Source of the DNA: Indibacter alkaliphilus LW1
GTDB lineage: Bacteria > Bacteroidota > Bacteroidia > Cytophagales > Cyclobacteriaceae
Assembly (NCBI RefSeq): GCF_000295935.2
Contig: NZ_ALWO02000023.1
Location: 186,001-250,000, forward strand
Direction of reading: 5' to 3'
Length of the DNA: 64,000 nt
A program made the translations under genes and the position numbers. The first letter of the stretch is position 1; the number at the start of each line of letters is the position of its first letter. The notes under the pieces were generated by a model. The model was not told the DNA's origin. It did not search any database and saw nothing but the letters and a program-made list of their open reading frames with translations. Shown one piece after another: positions 10,301-18,681 of this stretch.

Positions 10301-10844
10301 GGTCAATTTTGGTAGTGCACTTCCCAGATGGGTTGGTGGTATCAACAACTCCTTCAACTACAATGGAATATCCTTTTCCTTCTTGGTGGATTTCCGCCTT
10401 GGGGGTACCATGCTATCAGGTACTAATTTTAATGCTGTAAGACATGGCCTTCATAAAATGACTTTAGAAGGAAGAGAAGGTGGAGTTGTAGGCCAAGGGG
10501 TTACGGAGAGCGGGGAAGTAAATACTGTGGCTGCCCCTGTACAGACCTATTGGGAAGTGGTCAGATCCCAGGGCCTTGTGGAACCTGTGATTTATGACTC
10601 GGGCTTCTGGAGGTTACGTCAAATTACACTCGGCTATGATTTGGCCCGCGTATTCCCGCAAAACCGTTATTTCAGTTCAATGCAGTTAAGTTTGGTTGCT
10701 AACAATGTATTCCTTCTCAAGAAATGGGTAGATAATATAGACCCTGAATCTTTTGGATACACCTCAGATAACGTTGTAGGGCTGGAATCTACTGGGTTGC
10801 CCAGCACCAGAGGGTTAGGCTTCAATCTTAATGTTAAATTTTAA
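7362..10844 (+). CDS. SusC/RagA-type TonB-dependent outer-membrane receptor with STN domain
   Basis: A 1160-residue SusC. A signal peptide (residues 1-33) is followed by a secretin/TonB short N-terminal (STN) domain at about 45-118, which interacts with FecR. A carboxypeptidase-regulatory-like domain lies at about 138-210 (VTGTVTNQEGESLPGVAI), then the SusC box EEVVVTALGIQRSARSLGYA, a plug at about 235-375 (RIRGQSSLSGQNNPLIVING) and a beta barrel ending in aromatic LNVKF. With the SusD lipoprotein 12 nt downstream it forms the import complex for an oligosaccharide or sugar acid. The STN domain plus upstream sigma/FecR pair predict ligand-induced expression. An alternative start at Met9 or Met11 is possible. 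Confidence 0.95.
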   Translation: MLPNLYKRMIMVFKLVISVTLFLTITSPALFAESKMDQVKSIDEVFITLEIEEGNLEEILNAIENKTEYSFFYTQKNLKNKKLISLSAREGKVSDFLMDIASQRRLHFKQVNNVISVRSLPEPSDSRQIEIEINNLEVEVTGTVTNQEGESLPGVAISVMGTTTGAITDIDGKYQILAPDGATLVFSYIGYSTQFIEIGNRSVIDVVMEEDTQGLEEVVVTALGIQRSARSLGYATSSVKSEELTVNRTPNMMNALVGKVAGVNISPMGTGPGGTSKIRIRGQSSLSGQNNPLIVINGIPIDNTNFGTNPGNQGADGAIGNRGGGMTSDGGDGLSSINPDDIEDMTVLKGAAASALYGSRAKDGVIMITTKSGAKTKGIGVTYNVNYTNEQPLDFTDYQYEYGQGEGGIRPTSPNPTSGQWSFGERFQSGMTQVLFDGVTVPYVPNRGMINQFFRNGQNLTNTISISAGGDNGGLTFSFADMNSKGIVPNNSFNRKTVYLGFNYDITPKLTIRGNVNYSVEENRNPPNVAEQDNSIPTALYNMANSMPLDVLRDNYLDADGNEAVYSRFRNRTNPYFTLNEQFQNIKRDRIFGNVSLKYDILPWLYVQGRIGQDFWSRDQDYNNFPHGQASRAPAPAGFVNGIYTQESRRFREVNADFIVSAQQAFGDFEASLNVGGNHMYRSSDRNSVQVTDFIIRDLYTVQNGRVKDPIYNFSERSVNSLFAFAEFSYNKTLYLNGTLRNDWFSTLSEENRSIMYPSVALSYVFTENLVPNRFLNFGKFRLAYAEVGSDSDVAPYSDVLFYGVNANLFNGQPVGFPLGSTLPNPNLRPMRISEVEAGFELAFLDGRVNLDIAAYNKVTTDQIVSAQISDASGFQTTAINSGQSRNRGVEGLLRIIPIETDNFLWETSINGAYNKTKVLSLLTDIPGERITVGNHVFNGELRQIVGEEMGQVAGFGYRRDEAGNIIFGGNGLPLRTEDLVNFGSALPRWVGGINNSFNYNGISFSFLVDFRLGGTMLSGTNFNAVRHGLHKMTLEGREGGVVGQGVTESGEVNTVAAPVQTYWEVVRSQGLVEPVIYDSGFWRLRQITLGYDLARVFPQNRYFSSMQLSLVANNVFLLKKWVDNIDPESFGYTSDNVVGLESTGLPSTRGLGFNLNVKF

Positions 10845-10856
10845 ACTGACACTATC

Positions 10857-12383
10857 ATGAAAAAGCGATTATATCATTTAATTATTGCGTTAGTGTTGCT
10901 TGTTGTTTCATCATGTGACCAGAACTTTGATGAGTGGAACACCAACAGGGTTGATGCAACAAATATCAATCCGGCATATCAGCTGAATCAGGCTATTATC
11001 AATTCGTCAGCATCTTCATTTGGAACGATGGTATACGAACTTGGAATTGTCCAGCAGTTGATTTCACCTAACTCTGGTGTTTTGACTGGAGCTAATTACA
11101 ATCAGGATAACAGGGCTTCAACTCAAAATAACTGGCAAGTTTATTACAGAGAGGTTGTCAAAAACACCAAAGATATCATTCGGAGAATACAGGATGATCC
11201 TACCAGGCAGGATCTTTATCATATGACCCGTATTCTTCAGGCCAATGCCTTTATGGTACTGACAGATACTTATGGTTGGGTACCATATTCCCAGGCAGGT
11301 TTGGGATTTTCCGAACAACAGATATTTTTTCCGGAATATGATTCTCCTGAGTTCATATACGGAGAAATTATCAGGGAATTGACTGAAGCATCCACTGCCT
11401 TAGGTGCAGCGGGGAGTAACGTAGAGTCAGGAGAAATTTTATATGGTGGAAATGTTGACCAGTGGAGAAGGTTTGCCAATTCCCTATTATTGCGCGCTGG
11501 GATGCGTCTGAGCCGAGTTGACCCCTCTAGGGCCAGTCAGGTCGTCCAGACTGCATTTGCTGGAGGTGTCATTTTAAACAATGAGGACAATGCACTGGTC
11601 AGGCATGACAATAACTTCCTTAATCCAATAGGAAATACACTGAACGCTACTGAAGCGGCAAATGTGTATATGGCTGAACCTTTTGTCAATTACCTCAAGG
11701 AGAATAATGATCCCAGGTTGCAGGCAATTGCAGTAAGGTATGTGGGAGCAACATCAGGAACAGAGCACACTGTAGACCGACAAAACTTTGCTCCAGAAGT
11801 CCAGATTGGCATGCCCATGGGATTGGACAATGTAACTGCTGTTGAAAGAGCTGAAAGTCTGGGTTTGGCCAGTTTTTATGACTTTACCCAAATTGACAGA
11901 AGAAGAATCACCAAACTCAATGCCCCAAACTTTATTGTCACTGCATCCCAGACAAACCTTCTTTTGGCTGAAGCTGTAATCAGAGGTTGGATAGCTGGCG
12001 ATGCGGCTAGTTATTATTCTGAAGGAATCCGTCTGCACATGGAACAGATAGGTACCTATGATGAAGATTCTGTTATCCCAGAAGAAGAGATTGCTGCTTA
12101 TTTGGCAGCCAACCCTTTAGATGATAGTGCTGCTTTGGAATTGATCAATACGCAATACTGGGTTTCTTCCTTATTGAATGGACCAGAGGCTTTTGCAAAT
12201 TTCAGAAGAAGTGGTTTTCCAGCCCTTGATCCAAACCCTTATCCTGGTAGAGAAGTAGAATTTATCAACAGGCTGACTTATCCTAATTCAGAAATTTCAG
12301 TGAATGAAGAAAATGTAAGACAAGCCATAAGTCAGCAAGGGCCTGACAACCTTGAAACAAGAGTATGGTGGCATACACCCTAA
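10857..12383 (+). CDS. SusD/RagB-type outer-membrane lipoprotein
   Basis: A 508-residue lipoprotein with the lipobox VVSSC (Cys20). The SusD-like architecture is shown by the early NINPAYQLNQAIINSS segment, the helical repeats with WQVYYREVVKNTKDI and LQANAFMVLTDTYGWVPYSQA, and the C-terminal LINTQYWVSSLLNGPEAFANFRRSGFP region, typical of the SusD-like_2 group. It caps the SusC barrel and binds substrate at the cell surface. Spacing of 12 nt to susC indicates co-transcription. A hairpin follows the stop codon. Confidence 0.93.
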   Translation: MKKRLYHLIIALVLLVVSSCDQNFDEWNTNRVDATNINPAYQLNQAIINSSASSFGTMVYELGIVQQLISPNSGVLTGANYNQDNRASTQNNWQVYYREVVKNTKDIIRRIQDDPTRQDLYHMTRILQANAFMVLTDTYGWVPYSQAGLGFSEQQIFFPEYDSPEFIYGEIIRELTEASTALGAAGSNVESGEILYGGNVDQWRRFANSLLLRAGMRLSRVDPSRASQVVQTAFAGGVILNNEDNALVRHDNNFLNPIGNTLNATEAANVYMAEPFVNYLKENNDPRLQAIAVRYVGATSGTEHTVDRQNFAPEVQIGMPMGLDNVTAVERAESLGLASFYDFTQIDRRRITKLNAPNFIVTASQTNLLLAEAVIRGWIAGDAASYYSEGIRLHMEQIGTYDEDSVIPEEEIAAYLAANPLDDSAALELINTQYWVSSLLNGPEAFANFRRSGFPALDPNPYPGREVEFINRLTYPNSEISVNEENVRQAISQQGPDNLETRVWWHTP

Positions 12384-12393
12384 TTGATTTGCT

Positions 12394-12419
12394 CGGGCTT
12401 GAATCTTCAAGCCCGGGTT
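12394..12419 (+). terminator. Hairpin after susD, terminator or attenuator
   Basis: Arms CGGGCTTGAA and TTCAAGCCCG separated by 2 nt, followed by GGTTCTTT. The stem is strong and the T-run short. It could lower transcription from susCD into the catabolic genes that follow on the same strand, or stabilise the susCD 3' end. Confidence 0.6.
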
Positions 12420-12452
12420 CTTTAAAACTATTAATCCAATAACCTGCAAAAT

Positions 12453-13394
12453 ATGATTTTAATGTACCGATTATCAATTTTGACTTTGATGTGTCTGTCA
12501 ATGACATTTCAAAGCTTTTGCCAACAGATTTCTCGTGAAGAAATGATATTCCTAACCCCTCTTTGGGAGGGAGAAAGATATACCGACGGTAGGCCAAAAG
12601 TTTCAGATGGTATTTTGGAACGAATGAAAGATGTGACCCATGAAGAAGCATGGGCGGTTATGAAAAATGCCGGATACAAATACCAATATGCAGACGGTTG
12701 GGAACTGATCAATCCTGATAGTGTACTGGTAGGTAGGGCCGTAACAGCAACGTTTATGCCCGGAAGGCCAGATATCCATGATGCTATTGATGAGCGAGGG
12801 AAAAAGGAAGGTAAACGTGGTCAGAATTCATGGCCTGTGGATATCTTAATAAAGGATGATGTATATGTGGTGGATCATTTCGGAATACACCTGGATGGAC
12901 CTACTATAGGTGATAATGTTGGTAATGCAATATTTGCCAAAACTGGTAAAGGAATTGTCTATGATGGATCTATCAGGGACATTGTTGGCCTAAGGGAAAT
13001 TGGAGGATTCACCTCGTTTTTCACCAGCTATCATCCTTCCCATCATAATCAAAAAGATAATCTGAATACTATGTTGATAGGTATCAATAAGCCCACCAAA
13101 ATAAGACAGGTAACTGTCATGGCAGGCGATGTAGTCCTTGGTCGAGATGGAGCAGTTTCATTTATACCTCCTCATTTGGCAGAAAGAGTTGTAGTAACTT
13201 CTGAAGTAGTACGTTTAAGGGACATGTTTGGTCACGAGCGCCTACGTGCCGGAGTCTATACTGCAGGCCAGATTGATACTCGGTGGTCGGATGAAATTGA
13301 AAGGGATTTTTCAGCTTGGTTGAATGAGCATATCGATGAGCTTCCTGTTCCTAAAGAACAAATTCAAGAAATTCTTAAAAACCGGACTTGGTAA
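12453..13394 (+). CDS. Exported RraA-family protein (aldolase/decarboxylase fold), copy 1
   Basis: A 313-residue protein with a Sec signal peptide (about residues 1-24, ending SFCQ). The RraA/HMG-aldolase core is clear: IGDNVGNAIFAKTGKGIVYDGSIRD, with the conserved Asp171-Gly and the Arg175-Asp176 pair that in 4-hydroxy-4-methyl-2-oxoglutarate aldolase binds substrate and divalent metal. Classical RraA proteins are about 160 residues and cytoplasmic; this one is nearly twice as long and exported. It opens a duplicated module with a Tat-type enolase-superfamily protein. Inferred role: retro-aldol cleavage or decarboxylation of a 2-keto sugar acid in the periplasm. Confidence 0.85.
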   Translation: MILMYRLSILTLMCLSMTFQSFCQQISREEMIFLTPLWEGERYTDGRPKVSDGILERMKDVTHEEAWAVMKNAGYKYQYADGWELINPDSVLVGRAVTATFMPGRPDIHDAIDERGKKEGKRGQNSWPVDILIKDDVYVVDHFGIHLDGPTIGDNVGNAIFAKTGKGIVYDGSIRDIVGLREIGGFTSFFTSYHPSHHNQKDNLNTMLIGINKPTKIRQVTVMAGDVVLGRDGAVSFIPPHLAERVVVTSEVVRLRDMFGHERLRAGVYTAGQIDTRWSDEIERDFSAWLNEHIDELPVPKEQIQEILKNRTW

Positions 13395-13420
13395 GTCTAT
13401 AAACCATAAAAAAAACATCT

Positions 13421-14701
13421 ATGAAAGAAGCAAAAAACGGGAGAAGATCTTTTCTACAGAAAAGCCTTGTTGCAGGCCTTACAGGTGGTGCTATGCTAGG
13501 AAGTATGAGTGATAGCTTAGCTAATGCAGTTCAAAGGCAAAATAACTATTCAAACCCTGCTGATCTCAAAATCACAGACTTAAAATGTGGTTATGTTAGA
13601 GGTGCACTCTATGTTAAAATCTATACCAATCAGGATATTTGGGGCTGCGGAGAGGCAGTGGATGCCATTCATGGAACATACCATTTGGTAAAACGAATGG
13701 GGGCCATGATCAAAGGTCAAAGCCCTTTAAACCCAAACCGTATCGCTGAACAATTGCGTAAGGCAGCATTTTTCGGAGGAGCCCAATCTGGGGTATATGT
13801 GGCTGTTTTGACAGCTGTTGAAACAGCCCTATGGGATCTGACTGGTAAGGTTTATGGAGTTCCTGTTTACCAGTTGCTCGGTGGAAAGTTTAGAGATAAA
13901 ATCAGAGTCTATTGTGATACAGCATTGTATACATCAACAAATCCCCAACCGTCAGATTATGCGGAAGCTGCAAGGGATGCTGTAGCTCTTGGTTATAATG
14001 CTGTTAAATTTGACGTAGATGATGGCCGGGACCCAAATAAATACGATAGGTTCAACTGGACTGCAAGTCCAGCCGAAATCGAAAGAATGTATAATGCAAT
14101 TGCAGCAGTGAGGGAGGAAGTCGGTCCACATATAGATATTTGTGTTGATATGCATGGCCGCTATGATGCTGTCACTGGATTGAAAATGGCTAAACTCTAT
14201 GAGGACCTTAATTTAATGTGGCTTGAAGAACCAATTCCTGCTGACAATCCCGAAGTTTATAAATCCATTACAAGCCAGACTACAACGCCTATTTGCACTG
14301 GAGAAAATATTTACCTTGCTTATGGATTCACCAGATTACTTTCCGAGAGTGCAGTCGATATCATCATGCCAGATCTCCAAAAAGCTGGCGGGCTTGGGGA
14401 AGGCCAGAGAATTGCCAACCTTGCGAATCTTTACTATGTTCCTTTTTCTCCTCACATGGTTGCATCTTTTCTAGGGGCAATGGCTTCCTGTCATGTTTGC
14501 GCTTCAGTACCCAACTTCCAGATTATGGAATGGCAGATTTACATGGACAAAGATGAGATGTGGAAGGATATAGTTACCTATGATGGACCCCGTACCGAAA
14601 ACAGTTTTATCACTCTTTCAGAAAAGCCGGGAATTGGAGTGGAAATTAACGAAGAAGGCATGCGGAAGTATGCAGTCAAAGATGTTCCCTTCTTTGAATA
14701 A
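13421..14701 (+). CDS. Mandelate racemase/enolase-superfamily sugar-acid dehydratase-like protein with Tat signal, copy 1
   Basis: A 426-residue protein beginning with a twin-arginine signal (RRSFLQK at 8-14, then a hydrophobic stretch to ANA at about 36). The enolase-superfamily site is complete: DMHGR (Asp243, His245), WLEEP (Glu269 or Glu270), TGEN (Glu295), Asp318 in MPD and His345 in SPHM. The Asp-x-His arrangement and KFDVDDGRDPNKYDRF segment recall galactonate/mannonate dehydratases. Known relatives act in the cytoplasm; Tat export would place this enzyme, folded with its Mg2+, in the periplasm. It lies 26 nt after the first RraA gene. Substrate unknown; an acid sugar is likely. Confidence 0.85.
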   Translation: MKEAKNGRRSFLQKSLVAGLTGGAMLGSMSDSLANAVQRQNNYSNPADLKITDLKCGYVRGALYVKIYTNQDIWGCGEAVDAIHGTYHLVKRMGAMIKGQSPLNPNRIAEQLRKAAFFGGAQSGVYVAVLTAVETALWDLTGKVYGVPVYQLLGGKFRDKIRVYCDTALYTSTNPQPSDYAEAARDAVALGYNAVKFDVDDGRDPNKYDRFNWTASPAEIERMYNAIAAVREEVGPHIDICVDMHGRYDAVTGLKMAKLYEDLNLMWLEEPIPADNPEVYKSITSQTTTPICTGENIYLAYGFTRLLSESAVDIIMPDLQKAGGLGEGQRIANLANLYYVPFSPHMVASFLGAMASCHVCASVPNFQIMEWQIYMDKDEMWKDIVTYDGPRTENSFITLSEKPGIGVEINEEGMRKYAVKDVPFFE

Positions 14702-14902
14702 CAATTTCTATGATTGATAATTTCAATTCACTTTTGCTTAAATCTAAGCAGGATAGACTGCCCATTTCAGACTGATTGTGAATACTCTCCATTCAAAAAA
14801 TTAGACAAATATGGGATGAATCATTTTGTCATTATTTCCCAATTGAATGGGAGTCAGGTATGCAGTATTCCAAGTGATCCTAATAACTCAAATGATAAAC
14901 AA

Positions 14903-15829
14903 ATGAAACATTTCTATTTCACAGGCCTTGCAATTTGTCTTTCATGGCTTGTTCAGGCACAGCAAATTACCCCGACGGAAGGTCAATTGAAAAGTCTATC
15001 ACCCGAATTTAAGGGAGAACGTTTCCCTGACGGACGGCCCAAGGTTTCCGATGAATTGCTGATGAGACTTGAAAAGGTATCTGTGGAAGAAGCATGGGGT
15101 TATTTGAGAAATAAAGGATATCAAAATCAATTTGAAAATGATTGGATAATCATCGATGATGATAGGGTTATGACTGGTCGAGCTGTCACTGCCCAGTATA
15201 TGCCATTGAGAAACGATTTCAACGATCTGGTCAAAAAGATTGGTAAAGAAGAAGGAAGAGTCCAGACTGGAGGGACCAATTCATGGCCTATCGACATCCT
15301 TCAGGAAGGGGATATTTACGTGGCTGACAGCTATGGGAAGATAGTGGATGGAACCCTCATCGGTGATAATTTGGGTAATGCCATTTATGCCAAGTCCAAA
15401 AGAGGTGTCGTGTTCTATGGTTCTGTCAGAGATATGGCAGGTCTTTCGGAAATAGAAGGTTTCAACGGATGGATAAAGGGCCACGATCCTTCATATATCC
15501 AGCAAATGATGCTGACCACGATCAATTACCCCATCAGAATAGGAAGGGCTACAGTTCTTCCTGGTGATGCCGTTTTGGCAAATCGATACGGTGTAGTATT
15601 TATCCCGGCTCACCTATTAGCTGATCTTGTTATCAATGCAGAGTTTATTATGCTCAGAGACCAATTTGGAATACAGAGACTGAAAGAAGGGAAGTATTCA
15701 GCAGGAGAAATTGACAGCAAATGGAGTGAGCCTATTGTGAAGGATTTCCTGGAATGGGTAAACAAAAAAGAAGACCTGCCGATGAGAAGAGCTGACCTGG
15801 ATGAATTCCTGAAAGAAAGAAATTGGTAA
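14903..15829 (+). CDS. Exported RraA-family protein, copy 2 (altered DG motif)
   Basis: I choose the ATG at 14903 because it gives a clean signal peptide (MKHFYFTGLAICLSWLVQAQ); the frame is open upstream to 14714 but that part looks like spacer. The 308-residue product is a clear paralogue of the protein at 12453-13394: shared GER-DGRPKVSD, GRAVTA, NSWP-DIL and IGDN-GNAI-AK blocks. The Arg176-Asp177 pair is kept, but the Asp of the DGxxRD motif is replaced by Tyr172 (FYGSVRD). It pairs with the second enolase-superfamily gene 55 nt downstream. The change may alter substrate or activity; not known. Confidence 0.83.
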   Translation: MKHFYFTGLAICLSWLVQAQQITPTEGQLKSLSPEFKGERFPDGRPKVSDELLMRLEKVSVEEAWGYLRNKGYQNQFENDWIIIDDDRVMTGRAVTAQYMPLRNDFNDLVKKIGKEEGRVQTGGTNSWPIDILQEGDIYVADSYGKIVDGTLIGDNLGNAIYAKSKRGVVFYGSVRDMAGLSEIEGFNGWIKGHDPSYIQQMMLTTINYPIRIGRATVLPGDAVLANRYGVVFIPAHLLADLVINAEFIMLRDQFGIQRLKEGKYSAGEIDSKWSEPIVKDFLEWVNKKEDLPMRRADLDEFLKERNW

Positions 15830-15884
15830 ACTGTGAAGTCTAACTAATTTATTACAAACCATTAACCCTCAAATTTATAGCATC

Positions 15885-17369
15885 ATGAAAAATAGTCTTC
15901 AACAACTCATATCTGACAACAGAAAAAGGGAAAAAGCATATGTGCTCCAGCGCCAAGCTGAGATTGATAATCCCAGCACACTAAACAAAAGAAGAGATTT
16001 TTTGAAAAAAACTGCCCTTGGCGGTGTCAGCCTGAGCGCTCTGATGGGCTTGTCTCTAGGTGATACACTTGCCGAGACCTCCCGCGATGTCAACCGGTTT
16101 TCCAGTCCTACGGATTTGAAAATTACCGATATGCGCTATTGTGTCACCTCGGTTTTGGGTAGGACTGCAATCATCCGAATAGACACCAACCAGGGAATTT
16201 ATGGTTTAGGTGAAGTTCGGGACGGTGCAGATCCTCGTTACGCATTAATGCTGAAAAGTCGGATATTGGGAGAGAATCCATGTAATGTTGAAAGGATTTT
16301 TAAAATTGTTAAGCAATTTGGGGGGCCTGCCAGACAAGCAGGAGGGGTATGTGCTGTTGAAATGGCTATGTGGGATCTTTGTGGGAAAGCTTACAATATC
16401 CCTGCATGGCAACTTCTAGGTGGCCGTTATAGAGATACTGTGAGATTATATGCTGATACCCCCGAAGGTAAAGATTCGGAAGATCAACAGCAAAAAATAA
16501 AGTTCAGGACAGAAGATCAAGGATACACTTGGTTGAAAATGGATGTATCCATCAATGAAATTAAAGATATTCCTGGGTGTCTAGTAAACCCAGAAATCTT
16601 AAAATCAGGCTCTAGTCAGTGGCAGGGAGGTTACATGTCTTATGCCAACACCATGCATCCTTTTACAGGGATTCAGATTACAGAAAAAGGCTTGGATGAA
16701 CTTGCGAAAATAGTGGATAACATCCGGAATATGGTTGGCTATGAAATCCCGATTTCCACAGACCATTACGGTCATATTGATTACAATAACTGTATCAGGC
16801 TTGGAAAGGCTCTGGAAAAGTACCGGTTAGCATGGTTAGAGGATATGGTGCCATGGCAACATTGGGAAAAACATAAGATGATTACTGATACCCTTCAGAC
16901 ACCGACCACTACAGGTGAAGACATTTATCTTTTGGAAAACTTTAAAAATTTAATAGATAACCAAGCAGTTGATATTGTGCACCCTGACCTGGCATCTTCA
17001 GGAGGTTTATTGGAGACCAAAAAAATTGGTGATTATGCAGAAGAAAAAGGAATAGCAATGGCCATGCACCAAGCTGGCACCCCTGTTTCATTTATGGCAA
17101 ACGTTCATTGTGCGGCAGCAACACAGAATTTTCTAGCATTGGAACACCATTCGGTTGATCTGTCATGGTGGGAAGATATGGTTCATACTGTAGGAGGTTT
17201 TAAAATGATAGAAAATGGCTATGCCAATGTTCCCCTAACAGCCCCAGGATTGGGTATAGAGCTCAATGATGAGGTTGTAAAACAACATCTCAATAAATCA
17301 GATTCAAGCTATTTTGAGCCTACTCCGGACTGGGATGAGAAGCGATCACACGACCGGACTTACAGTTGA
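15885..17369 (+). CDS. Mandelate racemase/enolase-superfamily protein with internal Tat motif, copy 2
   Basis: A 494-residue protein. The twin-arginine motif KRRDFLKK sits at residues 35-42, after an unusually long charged N-region, and is followed by a hydrophobic segment to about 60. Candidate catalytic residues are Asp293-His294 (STDHYGH), Glu319 (WLED), Glu345 (TGEDIY), Asp368 (HPDLASSGG) and His395 (AMHQAG). It has an insertion of about 50 residues around 225-275 compared with copy 1. It completes the second RraA-enolase module and precedes the BASS transporter. Likely a periplasmic sugar-acid dehydratase or epimerase. Confidence 0.83.
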   Translation: MKNSLQQLISDNRKREKAYVLQRQAEIDNPSTLNKRRDFLKKTALGGVSLSALMGLSLGDTLAETSRDVNRFSSPTDLKITDMRYCVTSVLGRTAIIRIDTNQGIYGLGEVRDGADPRYALMLKSRILGENPCNVERIFKIVKQFGGPARQAGGVCAVEMAMWDLCGKAYNIPAWQLLGGRYRDTVRLYADTPEGKDSEDQQQKIKFRTEDQGYTWLKMDVSINEIKDIPGCLVNPEILKSGSSQWQGGYMSYANTMHPFTGIQITEKGLDELAKIVDNIRNMVGYEIPISTDHYGHIDYNNCIRLGKALEKYRLAWLEDMVPWQHWEKHKMITDTLQTPTTTGEDIYLLENFKNLIDNQAVDIVHPDLASSGGLLETKKIGDYAEEKGIAMAMHQAGTPVSFMANVHCAAATQNFLALEHHSVDLSWWEDMVHTVGGFKMIENGYANVPLTAPGLGIELNDEVVKQHLNKSDSSYFEPTPDWDEKRSHDRTYS

Positions 17370-17472
17370 TGTTTTTAAATTAAACGCTTGGAATCCTAGG
17401 TTAAAGTAGTGTTCCAGCAAGGATTTTGAAAATTTGGAGTTTTAAGCTCTGTTTATTTAAAATGATTTAAGT

Positions 17473-18582
17473 TTGAAAAAGAAATTATATCAGTTAGCAA
17501 GTATTATTACAATTATTTCTTTCGTATTGGGTATTGGTGTTTGGGCTTTAAATAGCTTGGCTGATTCAGGTTATTTTTGGATAATTTCTTTGATGGCCTT
17601 GAGTATTGCCATCAGGCAAAAAAGACAATTTAAAGGATACACCTACACGATAATGATATTTGCTTCAGTGACTGCAGCAATGTTTTATCCTGCCATTTTT
17701 GTTGAAATCAACGGCTTTCAGATGGGCGGTTTGATTGTTCCTTTATTACAGATCATTATGTTTGGGATGGGAACATCTATGAGTTTTAATGATTTTAAAG
17801 GTGTTGTCAAAATGCCAAAAGGAGTCATAATAGGAATTTTATGCCAATTTACAATTATGCCATTTGTTGGTTACGCCCTTGCTAAAAGCAGTGGCTTCCC
17901 TCCTGAAATAGCTGCGGGAATAATTCTCATAGGCTGCTCTCCAAGTGGTATGGCATCTAATGTCATGAGTTATTTGGCTAAGGCAAATTTGGCACTTTCC
18001 ATTACAATTACCGCAGTGACTACATTGCTTGCTCCATTTATAACGCCTGCCCTAATGGGGTTGTTGGCTGGAGAGTTTGTGGAAGTCGAAGTGTGGAAGA
18101 TGATGATGGATATTATCAAAATAGTGATGATACCAATAGGTTTTGGTTTATTGTTCAATAAATTTTTTCAAGGCAAAGCCAAATGGCTTGATGATGCCAT
18201 GCCAGTTGTTTCCATGGTCGGGATAGCCTTGATTTTGGTTGTAATCACAGCTGCGGGAAGAGACAGTCTCCTTGATATAGGGCCTCTTTTAATTATATTG
18301 GTCACAATTCATAATCTCAGTGGCTATTCATTAGGCTACTGGGCAGGCAGACTGTTCCGAATGGATGAACAGGATTGCAGAACTATTGCACTTGAAGTCG
18401 GTATGCAGAACGGCGGACTTGCTTCCGGTATTGCTAAAGAAATGGGTAAAATTGCAACCGTTGGTCTGGGGCCTGCTGTTTTCGGACCACTGATGAATGT
18501 TACTGGCTCGATTTTGGCGTCTTATTGGCATAGAAAACCTGTAGAAATACCTGCCAAAAAGGTTGGAAAAACAGTCAGCTGA
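17473..18582 (+). CDS. BASS (bile acid:Na+ symporter)-family transporter
   Basis: A 369-residue inner-membrane protein with about ten hydrophobic segments. The TTG at 17473 is used as start because no nearby ATG would keep the first membrane span. BASS signatures are visible: GCSPSGMASNVMSYLAKANLALS (Na+-site crossover) and ALEVGMQNGGLAS. Bacterial members carry organic anions such as keto acids, pantoate-like acids and bile acids. Its place right after two exported sugar-acid modules suggests it takes up the acidic product of their reactions with Na+. It follows copy 2 by about 100 nt without a clear terminator. Substrate is inferred. Confidence 0.88.
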   Translation: MKKKLYQLASIITIISFVLGIGVWALNSLADSGYFWIISLMALSIAIRQKRQFKGYTYTIMIFASVTAAMFYPAIFVEINGFQMGGLIVPLLQIIMFGMGTSMSFNDFKGVVKMPKGVIIGILCQFTIMPFVGYALAKSSGFPPEIAAGIILIGCSPSGMASNVMSYLAKANLALSITITAVTTLLAPFITPALMGLLAGEFVEVEVWKMMMDIIKIVMIPIGFGLLFNKFFQGKAKWLDDAMPVVSMVGIALILVVITAAGRDSLLDIGPLLIILVTIHNLSGYSLGYWAGRLFRMDEQDCRTIALEVGMQNGGLASGIAKEMGKIATVGLGPAVFGPLMNVTGSILASYWHRKPVEIPAKKVGKTVS

Positions 18583-18681
18583 TTTGTTCCAATGTCCACT
18601 TGCCTGTAGTTGAATTGGTGTTTTACCTTTCCTTAAAAATTTGGACGCATTATAAATCCTAAACAAATTAAAAACCAAAAT

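Noticed and set aside
12283-12651. 122-codon minus-strand frame across the susD/RraA spacer
   Set aside because: Overlaps the ends of two well-supported plus-strand genes and lacks any recognisable motif.
14714-14902. N-terminal extension of the second RraA gene
   Set aside because: The signal peptide begins at ATG 14903; the upstream in-frame stretch reads like spacer and would hide the signal.
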